Of a stretch of 64,000 nt of DNA, positions 35,142 to 43,650 are shown piece after piece. The first letter of the stretch is position 1. Each line of letters begins with the position of its first letter. The stretch is from the NCBI GenBank assembly GCA_903871605.1, contig CAIQHF010000005.1, positions 62,001 through 126,000 of the forward strand, given 5' to 3'. Under the pieces are notes generated by a model. That model did not search any database. It was not told the origin of the DNA and worked only from the letters and a program-made list of their open reading frames with translations. Position numbers and translations under genes: made by a program. The stretch is from an uncultured Sphingomonadaceae bacterium. Lineage in GTDB: Bacteria > Pseudomonadota > Alphaproteobacteria > Sphingomonadales > Sphingomonadaceae.

Positions 35142-36267
35142 TCACCGTCGCCTGGCTGGACAGAACGCCGCCGCTGCCGTGGGCAAGCGCAACCTCCGCG
35201 GCTTCGATCTGATTCGCCGCCTCCCCGCGAATCTGCCGCGCCGCCTCGACCATCGCGAACAGGCCGTACATGCCGGGATGGCAGCAGGAGAGGCCGCCGC
35301 CATTGGTGTTGACGGCAAGCGATCCGCCGGGCGCGATCCGCCCGCCCTCGACGAACCGGCCGCCCTCGCCCTTCGGGCAGAAGCCAAGATCCTCGAGGAA
35401 CAGGATCGTGTTGATCGTGAAGGCGTCGTAAAGCTGCACGACGTCGACGTCGGAGGGGCCGAGCCCCGCCATCGCATAGGCCCGCGGGCCGGATTCGGCG
35501 GCAGCGGTCGTCGTCAGATCGGGCATTTGCGAGATCGAATAATGCCAGGTCGCTGCCGCCGCGCCCAGCACCGGCACCGGCGGCTTCGGGCAATCGCGCG
35601 CACGGTCGGTCCGCGTCATCACGATGGCGGCGGCCCCGTCGGTGACCAGACAGCAATCCTTCACCGACAACGGGCTGGACAGCATCCGCGCGCCGAGCAC
35701 GTCGTCGATGGTGAGCGGCCCTTGCGCAAACGCATCCGGGTTGCCGTTCGCCCAGCCCCGCGCCGCCACGGCGACCTCGGCAAGATGCACGCGCGTCGTG
35801 CCGTATTCGTAGAAATGCCGCGACGCCGCCAAGGCATAAGCGGACACGGGAAAGAGCGGCCGATAGGGCGCCTCATAGCGGCTGCTCTTGGCCGGCGTCG
35901 ACAGCTTGCCGCCCGCGGTGCGCTGGTTGGAGCCGTAGGTAATCAGCGCGGTGTCGATAGAGCCGGCCGCCAGCATCGTCGCCGCCACCGCGAGATGACT
36001 CATGAATGCCGAGCCGCCGGTGCGATTGCAATCGGTGTAGCGCGGCGCGATGCCGAGATACTCGGCAAGCGCGAGCCCCCCGAAAAATTCGTCCGGAAGG
36101 CAGACGAACAGCGCATCGACATCGCCCAGCGTCATCCCCGCCTCCGCGATGGCATCGAGGCCGGCGCGCGCGGCAAGCTCGATCGCGCTCCAGCCGGGCG
36201 CCTCGCCCATGCCGAACGTAGCGAGGCCGGCGACGGCGGCCGCACCGCGCGGAAAATTGCCTCCCAC
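35116..36267 (-). CDS. Thiolase-like lipid-transfer protein, probable retro-aldolase subunit
   Basis: The 383-residue protein has a thiolase fold of the SCPx/Ltp2 type. The region that normally carries the nucleophilic Cys reads DCNRTGGSA, with Gly at the Cys position (about residue 84). NTNGGGLSCCHPGMYG retains the active His, and HGSGGVLSSQATVIMG is the C-terminal glycine motif. Loss of the Cys is known in Ltp2, which with a DUF35 partner performs retro-aldol cleavage in steroid side-chain degradation. The start is a GTG 2 bp after the DUF35 gene. The aldolase role is inferred. Confidence 0.85.
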   Translation of the reverse strand: MGGNFPRGAAAVAGLATFGMGEAPGWSAIELAARAGLDAIAEAGMTLGDVDALFVCLPDEFFGGLALAEYLGIAPRYTDCNRTGGSAFMSHLAVAATMLAAGSIDTALITYGSNQRTAGGKLSTPAKSSRYEAPYRPLFPVSAYALAASRHFYEYGTTRVHLAEVAVAARGWANGNPDAFAQGPLTIDDVLGARMLSSPLSVKDCCLVTDGAAAIVMTRTDRARDCPKPPVPVLGAAAATWHYSISQMPDLTTTAAAESGPRAYAMAGLGPSDVDVVQLYDAFTINTILFLEDLGFCPKGEGGRFVEGGRIAPGGSLAVNTNGGGLSCCHPGMYGLFAMVEAARQIRGEAANQIEAAEVALAHGSGGVLSSQATVIMGSMATI

Positions 36268-36269
36268 GG

Positions 36270-36632
36270 TCAGACGGGCTCGAACACGAGCAAGGGCTGA
36301 TCCTGATCCTCGATAATCCGCGCCCGCACGCGTTGACCGATCGAGATCGTCTCGGGTGCCTGCTCCGCGATCCGGCTCATCAGGCGGACATGTTCGTCGA
36401 GATCGATAAGCACCACGTCATACGGCTCGGCCGGCGGGCGCGGGTGGACGACCGTCACGGCATGGATCGTCCCCATGCCGCTCGCCTCGATCCATTCCAG
36501 ATCCTCATCGCCGGTGCCGGGCTCCATCAGGCGCGGCGGAAAGATCACGGTGCCGCTCGAACGCGCGCGCTGGAGGAGCAACCGCCCCTCCCGCAGCGCT
36601 GCGCGCCAGTGGGCTTCGGGCAACATCGTCAT
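36270..36632 (-). CDS. DUF35 OB-fold protein lacking zinc-ribbon cysteines
   Basis: The 120-residue protein has a rubredoxin-like N-part (LLLQRARSSGTVIFPPRLM) and an OB-fold (GTIHAVTVVHPRPPAEPYDV, VLIDLDEHVRLMSRI). In relatives the N-part has two CxxC pairs; here all four positions are substituted (A23, S26, E37, T40). DUF35 proteins pair with thiolase-like enzymes and bind CoA substrates. The gene starts with ATG overlapping the CoA-transferase stop (ATGA) and is followed by the thiolase-like gene. Confidence 0.88.
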   Translation of the reverse strand: MTMLPEAHWRAALREGRLLLQRARSSGTVIFPPRLMEPGTGDEDLEWIEASGMGTIHAVTVVHPRPPAEPYDVVLIDLDEHVRLMSRIAEQAPETISIGQRVRARIIEDQDQPLLVFEPV

Positions 36633-37837
36633 GCCGGGATGCTCGCGGGCGCTTGGCCCAGCAACGCATCGATCGCAGCCGCGCCCACGCCCGCTTCGGC
36701 CAGGATATCCCGGCTGTCGGCACCGAGCGCGGGACCGGGATCTCCGATCGCGCCGGGCGTCGCCGAAAATCGCGTCGGGATGCCGGGAAAGCGGAGCGTC
36801 CCGAACTCGCTGTCGCGTTCTTCCCAGAAGCCGGTCGCCTCGAGATGGGGATCGTGGAGCAGATCGCTGGTGCTGGCGATCTGCATCGCAGGCACCTCAG
36901 CCTGCCGAAAAAGCTCGACCCAATCGGCGGTGGTGCGCTCCTCCATCACGTCGGCGAGCTTGGCGAGCACAACGCCGATATTCTCGGTGCGGCTGCGCAT
37001 CGTCGCGAACATCGGATCGCGCGTCCATTCCGGATTGCCGAGCGCGGCGAAGAAGTTGCGCCAATGCTTGTCGTTGTAGATCATCACCCCGATGAAGCCG
37101 TCTTTGGTCTTGTAGGGGCGGCGCGCGGCCGCGGTGACGCGCGGATATTCGGGCGGCCCCAGCGGCGGATCGAACAGCGAACCGCACAGATGCTCGATCA
37201 TCGTGAAGGATACGAGCGTCTCGAACATCGGAACCTCAATCTCCTGTCCCGTGCCGGTGTTGGCGCGGCTGAACAGCGCGGCCATGATCGCATAGGCGCC
37301 GGTCAGCCCTGCGACCTTGTCGGCAACGACGGTGCCGAGATAGGTCGGCTGTCCGCCCGACAGCCGCGCCTGCAGATCGACGAGGCCGGAGGCTGCCTGC
37401 ACGATGTCGTCATAGGCGGGATAGTCGCGATAGGGGCCGGAGCGCGCGAAGCCGTAGAGGTTGCAATAGACCAGCCGGGGATTGGCGGCGCGCAGCGACT
37501 CGTAATCGAGGCCCAGCCGCTTGATCGCGCCAGGCCGCATCGAATGGACGAACACGTCCGCCCCCGCGATCAGCGTTAGCAGCGCGTCGCGCGCGGCCGG
37601 CTGCTTGAGGTCCAGTGCGAGGCTGCGCTTGCCGCGGTTGACGTTGAGGAACATGCCGCCCCGGCGGGGGTCGGGCCCGGGCGGCAGATAGCGGGTGGTA
37701 TCGCCGTCGGGGCTTTCGACCTTGATCACGTCGGCACCGAGATCGGCCATGATCTGGGTCGCATAGGGACCCATCAGCACGCTGGTGAGATCGATCACGC
37801 GGACGCCGGCGAGCGGCCCCTGAAGCTTGCCGCTCAT
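36629..37837 (-). CDS. Class III CoA-transferase (CaiB/BaiF family)
   Basis: The 402-residue protein moves CoA between a donor thioester and a carboxylic acid. Family features are GPLAGVRVIDLTSVLMGPYATQ, ADVIKVESPDGDTTR, FLNVNRGKRSLALDL and YDDIVQAASGL with the catalytic Asp. I start at the ATG beginning MSGKLQGP, with AGGGA eight bases upstream; an ATG 36 bases earlier is possible. It is the first gene of a leftward operon with the DUF35 and thiolase-like genes. Confidence 0.9.
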   Translation of the reverse strand: MSGKLQGPLAGVRVIDLTSVLMGPYATQIMADLGADVIKVESPDGDTTRYLPPGPDPRRGGMFLNVNRGKRSLALDLKQPAARDALLTLIAGADVFVHSMRPGAIKRLGLDYESLRAANPRLVYCNLYGFARSGPYRDYPAYDDIVQAASGLVDLQARLSGGQPTYLGTVVADKVAGLTGAYAIMAALFSRANTGTGQEIEVPMFETLVSFTMIEHLCGSLFDPPLGPPEYPRVTAAARRPYKTKDGFIGVMIYNDKHWRNFFAALGNPEWTRDPMFATMRSRTENIGVVLAKLADVMEERTTADWVELFRQAEVPAMQIASTSDLLHDPHLEATGFWEERDSEFGTLRFPGIPTRFSATPGAIGDPGPALGADSRDILAEAGVGAAAIDALLGQAPASIPA

Positions 37838-37908
37838 GCTCCGATCCCTATTGCCAGCGCGATCGGAGCGCATAGCCTCACGCGCATACGCACGGGAGAG
37901 GGCAGGAC

Positions 37909-38637
37909 ATGCGGGTTCATCTGATCGCGGCCGGAAAGTTTCACGATATCGACTTCGCGCGACTGGAACTGCTGAAACTGCTCGCCGAGCACGCCGACAT
38001 CCGAACCTCCTGCGCTTCCGATTATGCCGATACGGCGAGCCTCGCCGTCGCCGACCTGCTGATCACCTACACCTGCGATCTCGTCCCCGATCAGCTCGGC
38101 ACAGATGCGCTGGCCGCCTTTCTCGCGCGCGGCGGGCGCTGGCTGGCCCTCCACGGCACCAACTCGATCCTGCGCTTCGGCGAGGACGGGGTCGTCGACA
38201 CGCCGGACGAGGCGCCCATATTCACCGGGCTGCTCGGCACCCGTTTCGGCGGCCACCCGCCGATCGCGCCCTTCAAGGTCATGGTCACCAAGGCCCATCC
38301 GCTGACGGACGGGCTGCGCGACTTCCGCGTCGAGGACGAACTTTATCTGACGCACCGCACCGGCGACATCGACGTGCTGCTGCACACCCGCTTTTCCGGG
38401 CAGTGCCCCGAATTCGGATCGGCGCAGTGGGACGAGGACGAGGTGCCCGTGCTCTACGAGCGCCGCGTCGGCGCGGGCGCCGTCCTGTATCTCACGCTCG
38501 GCCATTGCCGCGGCCATTACGATCTGCGGCCGGTCGCCGATTTCTGGCCGCATCCCCAGCGCTGCGCCTGGAACTATCCCGTATTCTACGAGCTGCTCCG
38601 CCGCGGCATACGCTGGGCCCGCCCTCAACCCGCGTGA
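37909..38637 (+). CDS. ThuA-like domain protein
   Basis: The 242-residue protein has a class I glutamine amidotransferase-like (ThuA) fold: ADLLITYTCDLVP, FLARGGRWLALHGTNS, KAHPLTDGLRDFRVEDELYL and VLYLTLGH. ThuA proteins occur in sugar and cyclic-compound catabolism; biochemical data are few and some act on 3-keto-glycosides. GGGAGAGGGCAGG precedes the ATG. Its 3' end overlaps the convergent tetR gene by 13 bp. Confidence 0.82.
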   Translation: MRVHLIAAGKFHDIDFARLELLKLLAEHADIRTSCASDYADTASLAVADLLITYTCDLVPDQLGTDALAAFLARGGRWLALHGTNSILRFGEDGVVDTPDEAPIFTGLLGTRFGGHPPIAPFKVMVTKAHPLTDGLRDFRVEDELYLTHRTGDIDVLLHTRFSGQCPEFGSAQWDEDEVPVLYERRVGAGAVLYLTLGHCRGHYDLRPVADFWPHPQRCAWNYPVFYELLRRGIRWARPQPA

Positions 38638-39296
38638 CCCTTGTGCATCGCGGGATTCATCTCGCGGATCTGCTTTTCGAGCAGGCACAGCATCGGCTCG
38701 ACCATCGCCTCATCCATCGCGCCGGTCAGCAGGTTGATCGCCATCCCCTCGAGCAGCGTCTGCGACAGCGTCATCGCGACGTTGAATCCCACGATGTCGT
38801 CCTGCCATTCCGGAAACAGCGCGACCGCCTGGGAGTTGAACCTGTCGCGAAACTCCACCTGGAGGGGCTGGAGAATTCGCGCCAACTCAGGATGCGTGCG
38901 CGCCGCGAGAGCCAATTCGTGGAAGGCGACGAATGCCGGCTTCTGGAGCTGGCGCCATTGCGTGCGGACCAGCGCGGTCGTGTCGTGGTTATCGGTGTCG
39001 GCAGCGCGGCGAAAGGCGCGGAGACGCTTCTCGTGAAGCTCGACGATCGCGGCCTTGATCAGGGCCTGTCCATTCTCGAAGTGATGGAGCATCGCGCCGC
39101 GCGACAGGCCGGCCTCGGCCGCCACCTGCGGGGTCGTCGTATTGGCATAGCCGACCTTGACGATGCACCGGATCGTCGCGTCGATCAGCCGTGCACGGGT
39201 TTGCGCGCTTTTCAGCGACTGTTGTGTCTGCCCGCCGGCTCCCCGCTCCCGAGGTTGGCGGGCCGGCGTGCCCGATCGGACTGCTGCTAGGGCCAT
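38625..39296 (-). CDS. TetR/AcrR family transcriptional regulator
   Basis: This 223-residue protein is the only regulator gene in the island. The N-terminal helix-turn-helix runs from RARLIDATIRCIVKVGYANT through TPQVAAEAGLSRGAMLHHFE, the typical TetR DNA-binding segment. The rest is an all-helical ligand-binding and dimerisation domain. AAGGAG lies six bases before the ATG. Two copies of the 18-bp palindrome lie 18 and 123 bp upstream, so autoregulation is likely. TetR proteins usually repress until a pathway ligand (often an acyl-CoA or the substrate) binds. Confidence 0.93.
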   Translation of the reverse strand: MALAAVRSGTPARQPRERGAGGQTQQSLKSAQTRARLIDATIRCIVKVGYANTTTPQVAAEAGLSRGAMLHHFENGQALIKAAIVELHEKRLRAFRRAADTDNHDTTALVRTQWRQLQKPAFVAFHELALAARTHPELARILQPLQVEFRDRFNSQAVALFPEWQDDIVGFNVAMTLSQTLLEGMAINLLTGAMDEAMVEPMLCLLEKQIREMNPAMHKGHAG

Positions 39297-39313
39297 CGAA
39301 GCTCCTTACTCAA

Positions 39314-39331
39314 AAACATGCATGTTTGTTT
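39314..39331. promoter_or_regulatory. 18-bp palindromic operator, site D1 (tetR-proximal)
   Basis: AAACATGCATGTTTGTTT matches every fixed position of AAACAnnCATGnnTGTTT. It is 18 bp upstream of the tetR start codon, overlapping the likely leader or promoter, which fits negative autoregulation. Confidence 0.8.
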
Positions 39332-39418
39332 TTCGTGCCGCCTGTCAAGCGGTATCGCGCGTGCTGCATAGCACGATGATCTGCAACGGGTCTGCCCTCT
39401 GCAGCTACCACATAAAAA

Positions 39419-39436
39419 AAACATACATGCTTGTTT
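39419..39436. promoter_or_regulatory. 18-bp palindromic operator, site D2 (SDR-proximal)
   Basis: AAACATACATGCTTGTTT is a full consensus match embedded in an A-rich run, 87 bp upstream of the rightward SDR start. With site D1 it brackets the divergent promoter region, separated by 105 bp centre to centre (about ten helical turns). Confidence 0.8.
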
Positions 39437-39522
39437 CATGCTTGCCGATCGTCCAAGACAGGTTCAGACAGCGAGTCGATACGGGGAGGGCATCGCCCCC
39501 CGGTACGCGGAGGGAGAGAAGC

Positions 39523-40284
39523 GTGGATCTCGGGCTTCAGGGCAAGAAAGCGATCATCGTCGGGGCAGCGCGCGGTATCGGCATGGCCGTCGCCGAGACG
39601 CTGGCGCGCGAGGGTTGCGATCTCGCCATCACGGCCCGGTCGGAGGATGGCGTGAAGGACGCCGTCGCCAGCCTGAAGCGCTACGGCACGAAGGTCGTCG
39701 GCAAGGCCGCCAACGTCAAGAAGGCCGACGACTACAAGGCCTGGCTCGCCTGGGCGGTCGAGGCGCTCGGCGGCTGCGACGTCCTGATCCCGATCAGCTC
39801 GGCCGGGGGCGGCATGGGCAGCGAGAAATACTGGCAGAACGCCTTCGATGTCGACGTGATGGGTCCGGTCCGCGCGGTCGAGGCGGTGCTTCCGACGATG
39901 ACCGAGCAGAAATCCGGATCGATCATCCTCATCGCCACGACCTCTGCAGGCGAAGCGATGGGTGGCCCGCAGGCCTACAACGCGATGAAGGCCTCGCTGA
40001 TCACTTGGGGCAAGCAACTCGCCCTGTTCCACGGCAAGGACGGCATCCGCGTCAACATCGTGTCCCCAGGCCCGATCGAGTTTGAGGGCGGCAATTGGGA
40101 CATGATCAAGGGAACGATGGAGAAGTTCTACCAGTCGCAGCTCTGCCAGCAGCCGAGCGGGCGGCTGGGCACGCCCGAGGAGGTCGCACGGTGCATCGTG
40201 TTCCTCGCCAGCCCCGCGGCGAGCTGGTGCAACGGATCGCATCTGGTCGTCGACGGCGGCTTCACCAACCGGACGCATTTCTGA
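39523..40284 (+). CDS. SDR family oxidoreductase
   Basis: The 253-residue SDR shows IIVGAARGIGMAVAETLARE, Arg after strand 2 (ITARSE) suggesting NADP, Ser in ILIATTSAGEAMG, catalytic YNAMK, and the family ending SHLVVDGGFTNR. I choose the GTG at 39523 because a GGAGGGAG ribosome site precedes it and the fold begins four residues later. It is followed 13 bp later by Rieske 4, so the two probably act in sequence. The substrate is unknown. Confidence 0.88.
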   Translation: MDLGLQGKKAIIVGAARGIGMAVAETLAREGCDLAITARSEDGVKDAVASLKRYGTKVVGKAANVKKADDYKAWLAWAVEALGGCDVLIPISSAGGGMGSEKYWQNAFDVDVMGPVRAVEAVLPTMTEQKSGSIILIATTSAGEAMGGPQAYNAMKASLITWGKQLALFHGKDGIRVNIVSPGPIEFEGGNWDMIKGTMEKFYQSQLCQQPSGRLGTPEEVARCIVFLASPAASWCNGSHLVVDGGFTNRTHF

Positions 40285-40297
40285 GGGTCGATCTGCG

Positions 40298-41629
40298 ATG
40301 GACGTGAAGCGCCATGTCGACGTGATTCGGGTCAATCCGCAGGACTGGCCGAACGGCACGCCCGCCTGGAAGGCCGAGGACCCCGATCTCGGCCACGATA
40401 TCATTCCTGCAGCGCGCTACACGTCCGCCGAGTTCATGAAGCTCGAATGGGAGCGGATCTGGACCAAGGTGTGGCTGCTCGGCGGCCGATCCGACGATCT
40501 GAAGGAGCCCGGCGACTATATCTGCACCGACATCGGCAAGGAAAGCGTGCTGATCGTCCGCCAGCAGGACGGATCGGTGCGCGCCTTCCCCAATATCTGC
40601 CTGCACCGCGGCAACAAGCTGCGACCGGAAGGGCTCGGCAACGTCGAAAAGTTCCAGTGCATGTACCATCACTGGGCCTATGGCCTGGATGGCGCGATCG
40701 AGCGTATCCCCGATCTGGACACGTTTCCGCAGGGTGGTCCTCCGGGCATGCGCCTGCCGAGCTATCCCTGCGCCGAATGGGGCCATTTCGTCTGGTTCTC
40801 GCTCAATCCGGATGTCGAACCGCTGGCCGATTTCCTGGCCCCCATGCCGCAGCATCTCGATCCCTATCATTTCGAGCGGATGGCTTGGACGCGTGACATC
40901 ACGGTCGAGTGGGATTGCAACTGGAAGGCGAGCGTCGACGCGTTCAGCGAGGTGTATCACGTCCAGGGCATCCACCCGCAGCTGCAATGGTATCTCGACG
41001 ACACCAACGCCCAGATCGACGTCTATGAGCGTCACAGCCGCTATCTCGTGCCGTTCGCGAGCATCTCGGGCCGCGTTGCCCTGCCGTCTGCAATCCCGCC
41101 GGCGATCTACGAGATCATGGTCAAGGCAGGCATGGACCCGGCCGATTATGACGGCCGGATCAGCGACATCCGTCGCGACGTCCAGCTATTCAAGCGGCAG
41201 CACGGCGCCGAACAGGGCAAGGATTATTCCGAGCTCAACGACGATCAGCTGACCGACGACTATCACTACACGATCTTCCCGAACGTCTCGCTGAACGTCC
41301 ACGCGGACGACGTGATGATGTTCCGCCAGCGCCCGCATCCGAGCGATCCGGACAAGATGCTCTACGACATCTGGATGTTCGAGCTGATGCCGGACGGCGA
41401 GGAATGGCCCGAGCGGCCGAAGCACAAGCGTTTCAAGCATGGCGACCGCTCGATCGGGCAGGTGCTCGATCAGGATGCCTTCAATCTGCCGACGGTGCAG
41501 AAAGGCATGCATTCGGACAGTTTCAAGGGCCTGTGGGTCGGCGATCAGGAGCTGCGCATCCGGCATTTCCACAAGGTGTTGGACGATTACATCTATGGCC
41601 CCGGTGCCAAAACGCCGGCCGACCTGTGA
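40298..41629 (+). CDS. Rieske oxygenase alpha subunit 4
   Basis: The 443-residue protein has the Rieske site ICLHRGNKL...QCMYHHWAY and the iron site VDAFSEVYHVQGIHP. A long middle section and the C-terminal GQVLDQDAFNLPTVQKG match the other island oxygenases. It is embedded between an SDR gene and the acetoin-dehydrogenase-like genes, in the unit driven from the tetR-SDR divergent region. It might convert a ring or side chain to the hydroxyketone attacked by the following complex; this is inference. Confidence 0.92.
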   Translation: MDVKRHVDVIRVNPQDWPNGTPAWKAEDPDLGHDIIPAARYTSAEFMKLEWERIWTKVWLLGGRSDDLKEPGDYICTDIGKESVLIVRQQDGSVRAFPNICLHRGNKLRPEGLGNVEKFQCMYHHWAYGLDGAIERIPDLDTFPQGGPPGMRLPSYPCAEWGHFVWFSLNPDVEPLADFLAPMPQHLDPYHFERMAWTRDITVEWDCNWKASVDAFSEVYHVQGIHPQLQWYLDDTNAQIDVYERHSRYLVPFASISGRVALPSAIPPAIYEIMVKAGMDPADYDGRISDIRRDVQLFKRQHGAEQGKDYSELNDDQLTDDYHYTIFPNVSLNVHADDVMMFRQRPHPSDPDKMLYDIWMFELMPDGEEWPERPKHKRFKHGDRSIGQVLDQDAFNLPTVQKGMHSDSFKGLWVGDQELRIRHFHKVLDDYIYGPGAKTPADL

Positions 41630-41640
41630 AGGACGTTTGG

Positions 41641-42615
41641 ATGCAGTTCAGCCGAGACGACCTCGTCGGCGCCTATCGCCGCATGAAGACCATCCGCGCC
41701 TTCGAGGAACGGCTGCACGACGAGATCAAGACCGGCGAGATAGCGGGCTTCACGCATCTCTATGCCGGCCAGGAGGCGGCGGCCGTCGGCGTGTGCGATC
41801 ATCTCACCATCGAGGACATGATCGTTTCCACCCATCGCGGCCATGGCCACTGCATCGCAAAGGGCTGCGACGTGAAGGGCATGATGCTCGAGATCTACGG
41901 CCGCGGCGGCGGCCTGTGCAAGGGCCGCGGAGGCTCGATGCACATCGCCGATCTCTCCGTGGGAATGCTGGGTGCCAACGGCATCGTCGGCGGCGGCGCG
42001 CCCCAGGCGGTCGGCGCGGCGATGGCCGCCAAGCTCGATCGCAAGGGCCGGGTCGCCATCGCCTTTTCGGGCGACGGCGCGTGCAACCAGGGCACGACGT
42101 TCGAGGCGATGAACATGGCGGTCGTCACCAAAGTGCCCGCGATCTTCGTGTTCGAGAACAACCATTATTCCGAGCACACCGGCGTCGATTATGCGGTCGG
42201 CACCAACAAGGACATCGCCAGTCGCGCCGAGGCCTTCGGCATGAAGGTATGGCGCGCCAATGGCTGCGACTATTTCGACACCTACGAGACGATGCGCGCG
42301 TTGCTCGACTATGTTCGCGCGGGCAATGGCCCGGCGGCGATCGAGCTGGATACCGAGCGCTTCTACGGCCATTTCGAGGGCGACCCGCAGCGCTATCGCG
42401 GCAACGGCGAGCTCGACCGAATCCGCGACGAGCGCGATTGCCTCGCGGCGTTCCGCACACGGGTGTTCGACGCCAAGCTGATCGATCCCACCATGCTCGA
42501 CGCGGTCGACACCGAGGTGGCGACGCTGATCGATGCCGCCGTCGCCGAAGCGCGCGCCGCGCCGCCGCCTGATCCGGCAACCGTCGCCGAAGATGTCTAT
42601 GTCGACTATGTTTGA
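41641..42615 (+). CDS. Thiamine-dependent dehydrogenase E1 alpha (acetoin/pyruvate DH-like)
   Basis: The 324-residue protein contains FTHLYAGQEAAAVGVC and the thiamine diphosphate motif FSGDGACNQGTTFEAMNMAV...VFENN, as in AcoA and PdhA. With the beta subunit it decarboxylates or cleaves a 2-oxo compound and transfers the acyl group to lipoyl-E2. AcoA-like members cleave acetoin, while PdhA-like members use pyruvate; sequence alone does not decide. AAGGA lies seven bases before the ATG. It follows Rieske 4 by 11 bp. Confidence 0.9.
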   Translation: MQFSRDDLVGAYRRMKTIRAFEERLHDEIKTGEIAGFTHLYAGQEAAAVGVCDHLTIEDMIVSTHRGHGHCIAKGCDVKGMMLEIYGRGGGLCKGRGGSMHIADLSVGMLGANGIVGGGAPQAVGAAMAAKLDRKGRVAIAFSGDGACNQGTTFEAMNMAVVTKVPAIFVFENNHYSEHTGVDYAVGTNKDIASRAEAFGMKVWRANGCDYFDTYETMRALLDYVRAGNGPAAIELDTERFYGHFEGDPQRYRGNGELDRIRDERDCLAAFRTRVFDAKLIDPTMLDAVDTEVATLIDAAVAEARAAPPPDPATVAEDVYVDYV

Positions 42616-42629
42616 GGAGCGCCGCTGAC

Positions 42630-43640
42630 ATGGCCGTGATGACCATCCGCGACGCGATCGTCTCCACGCTCCACTCGGAAATGGAGCGCGATCCCGACAT
42701 CATTCTGCTGGGCGAGGACGTCGTTGGCGGCAACGGCACCGCTGGCGGCCCCGAGGCGATCGGCGGCATCTGGGGAACGTCCGGCGGTCTGTTCGCCAAG
42801 TTCGGGCCGGATCGCGTGATCGACACGCCGATCTCCGAAAGCGCCATCGTCGGCGCGGCGGCGGGTGCGGCACTGGCCGGAAAGCGCCCGGTCGCCGAGC
42901 TGATGTTCGCGGATTTCGTGGGCGTCAGCCTCGACCAGATCTGGAACCAGATCGCCAAATTCCGCTACATGTTCGGCGGCAAGACGCGCTGCCCCGCGGT
43001 CGTGCGCCTCGTCTACGGCGCCGGCATGCAGACCGCCGCGCAGCACAGCCAGTCGGTCTATGCGATGCTCACCGCCATGCCGGGCCTCAAATGCGTACTC
43101 CCGACCACGCCGGCCGACGCCAAGGGCCTGCTGACCGAGGCGCTGCGCGGCGACGATCCGGTCATGTATTTCGAGCATAAGGCGCTCTACGGCGTGAAGG
43201 GCGAGGTGCCCGACGGCGAGCATCGCCAGCGCTTCGGTGAGGCACGCATGGTGCGCGAGGGTGGCGACGTCACGATCGTCGCCTGCGGCCGGATGGTGAC
43301 CTTCTCCGAAAAGGCCTGCGACAAATTGGAGGCGGACGGCATCGGTGCCGATCTGATCGACCTGCGCACCACCAGCCCGCTCGACGAGGAGGCGATCCTC
43401 GATTCGGTCGAGGCGACCGGGCGACTGGTGGTCGTGGATGAAAGCCCGCCCCGATGCAGCCTCGCCGCCGATATTGCGGCACTTGTCACTACAAAGGCAT
43501 TCACCAGCCTCAAGGCGCCGCCCGAACTGGTGACGGGCCCGCATAGCCCGATCCCGTTCGCGCGCGAACTCGAACGTGCCTGGGTGCCGTCACCGCAGAA
43601 GATCGAGGCCGCGGTGCGCCGCGCCCTCGCTTTCCGCTAA
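42630..43640 (+). CDS. Thiamine-dependent dehydrogenase E1 beta (acetoin/pyruvate DH-like)
   Basis: The 336-residue transketolase-like subunit shows DPDIILLGEDVVGGNG, DTPISESAIVGAAAGAALAG, QHSQSVYAMLTAMPGLKCVL, IDLRTTSPLDEEAIL and VVDESPPRCS. It completes the E1 active site with the alpha subunit encoded 14 bp upstream. I start at the ATG beginning MAVMTIRDAI. Sequence features such as the QHSQS segment are shared by pyruvate and acetoin systems. Confidence 0.9.
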   Translation: MAVMTIRDAIVSTLHSEMERDPDIILLGEDVVGGNGTAGGPEAIGGIWGTSGGLFAKFGPDRVIDTPISESAIVGAAAGAALAGKRPVAELMFADFVGVSLDQIWNQIAKFRYMFGGKTRCPAVVRLVYGAGMQTAAQHSQSVYAMLTAMPGLKCVLPTTPADAKGLLTEALRGDDPVMYFEHKALYGVKGEVPDGEHRQRFGEARMVREGGDVTIVACGRMVTFSEKACDKLEADGIGADLIDLRTTSPLDEEAILDSVEATGRLVVVDESPPRCSLAADIAALVTTKAFTSLKAPPELVTGPHSPIPFARELERAWVPSPQKIEAAVRRALAFR

Positions 43641-43650
43641 GGCGCGAGCG

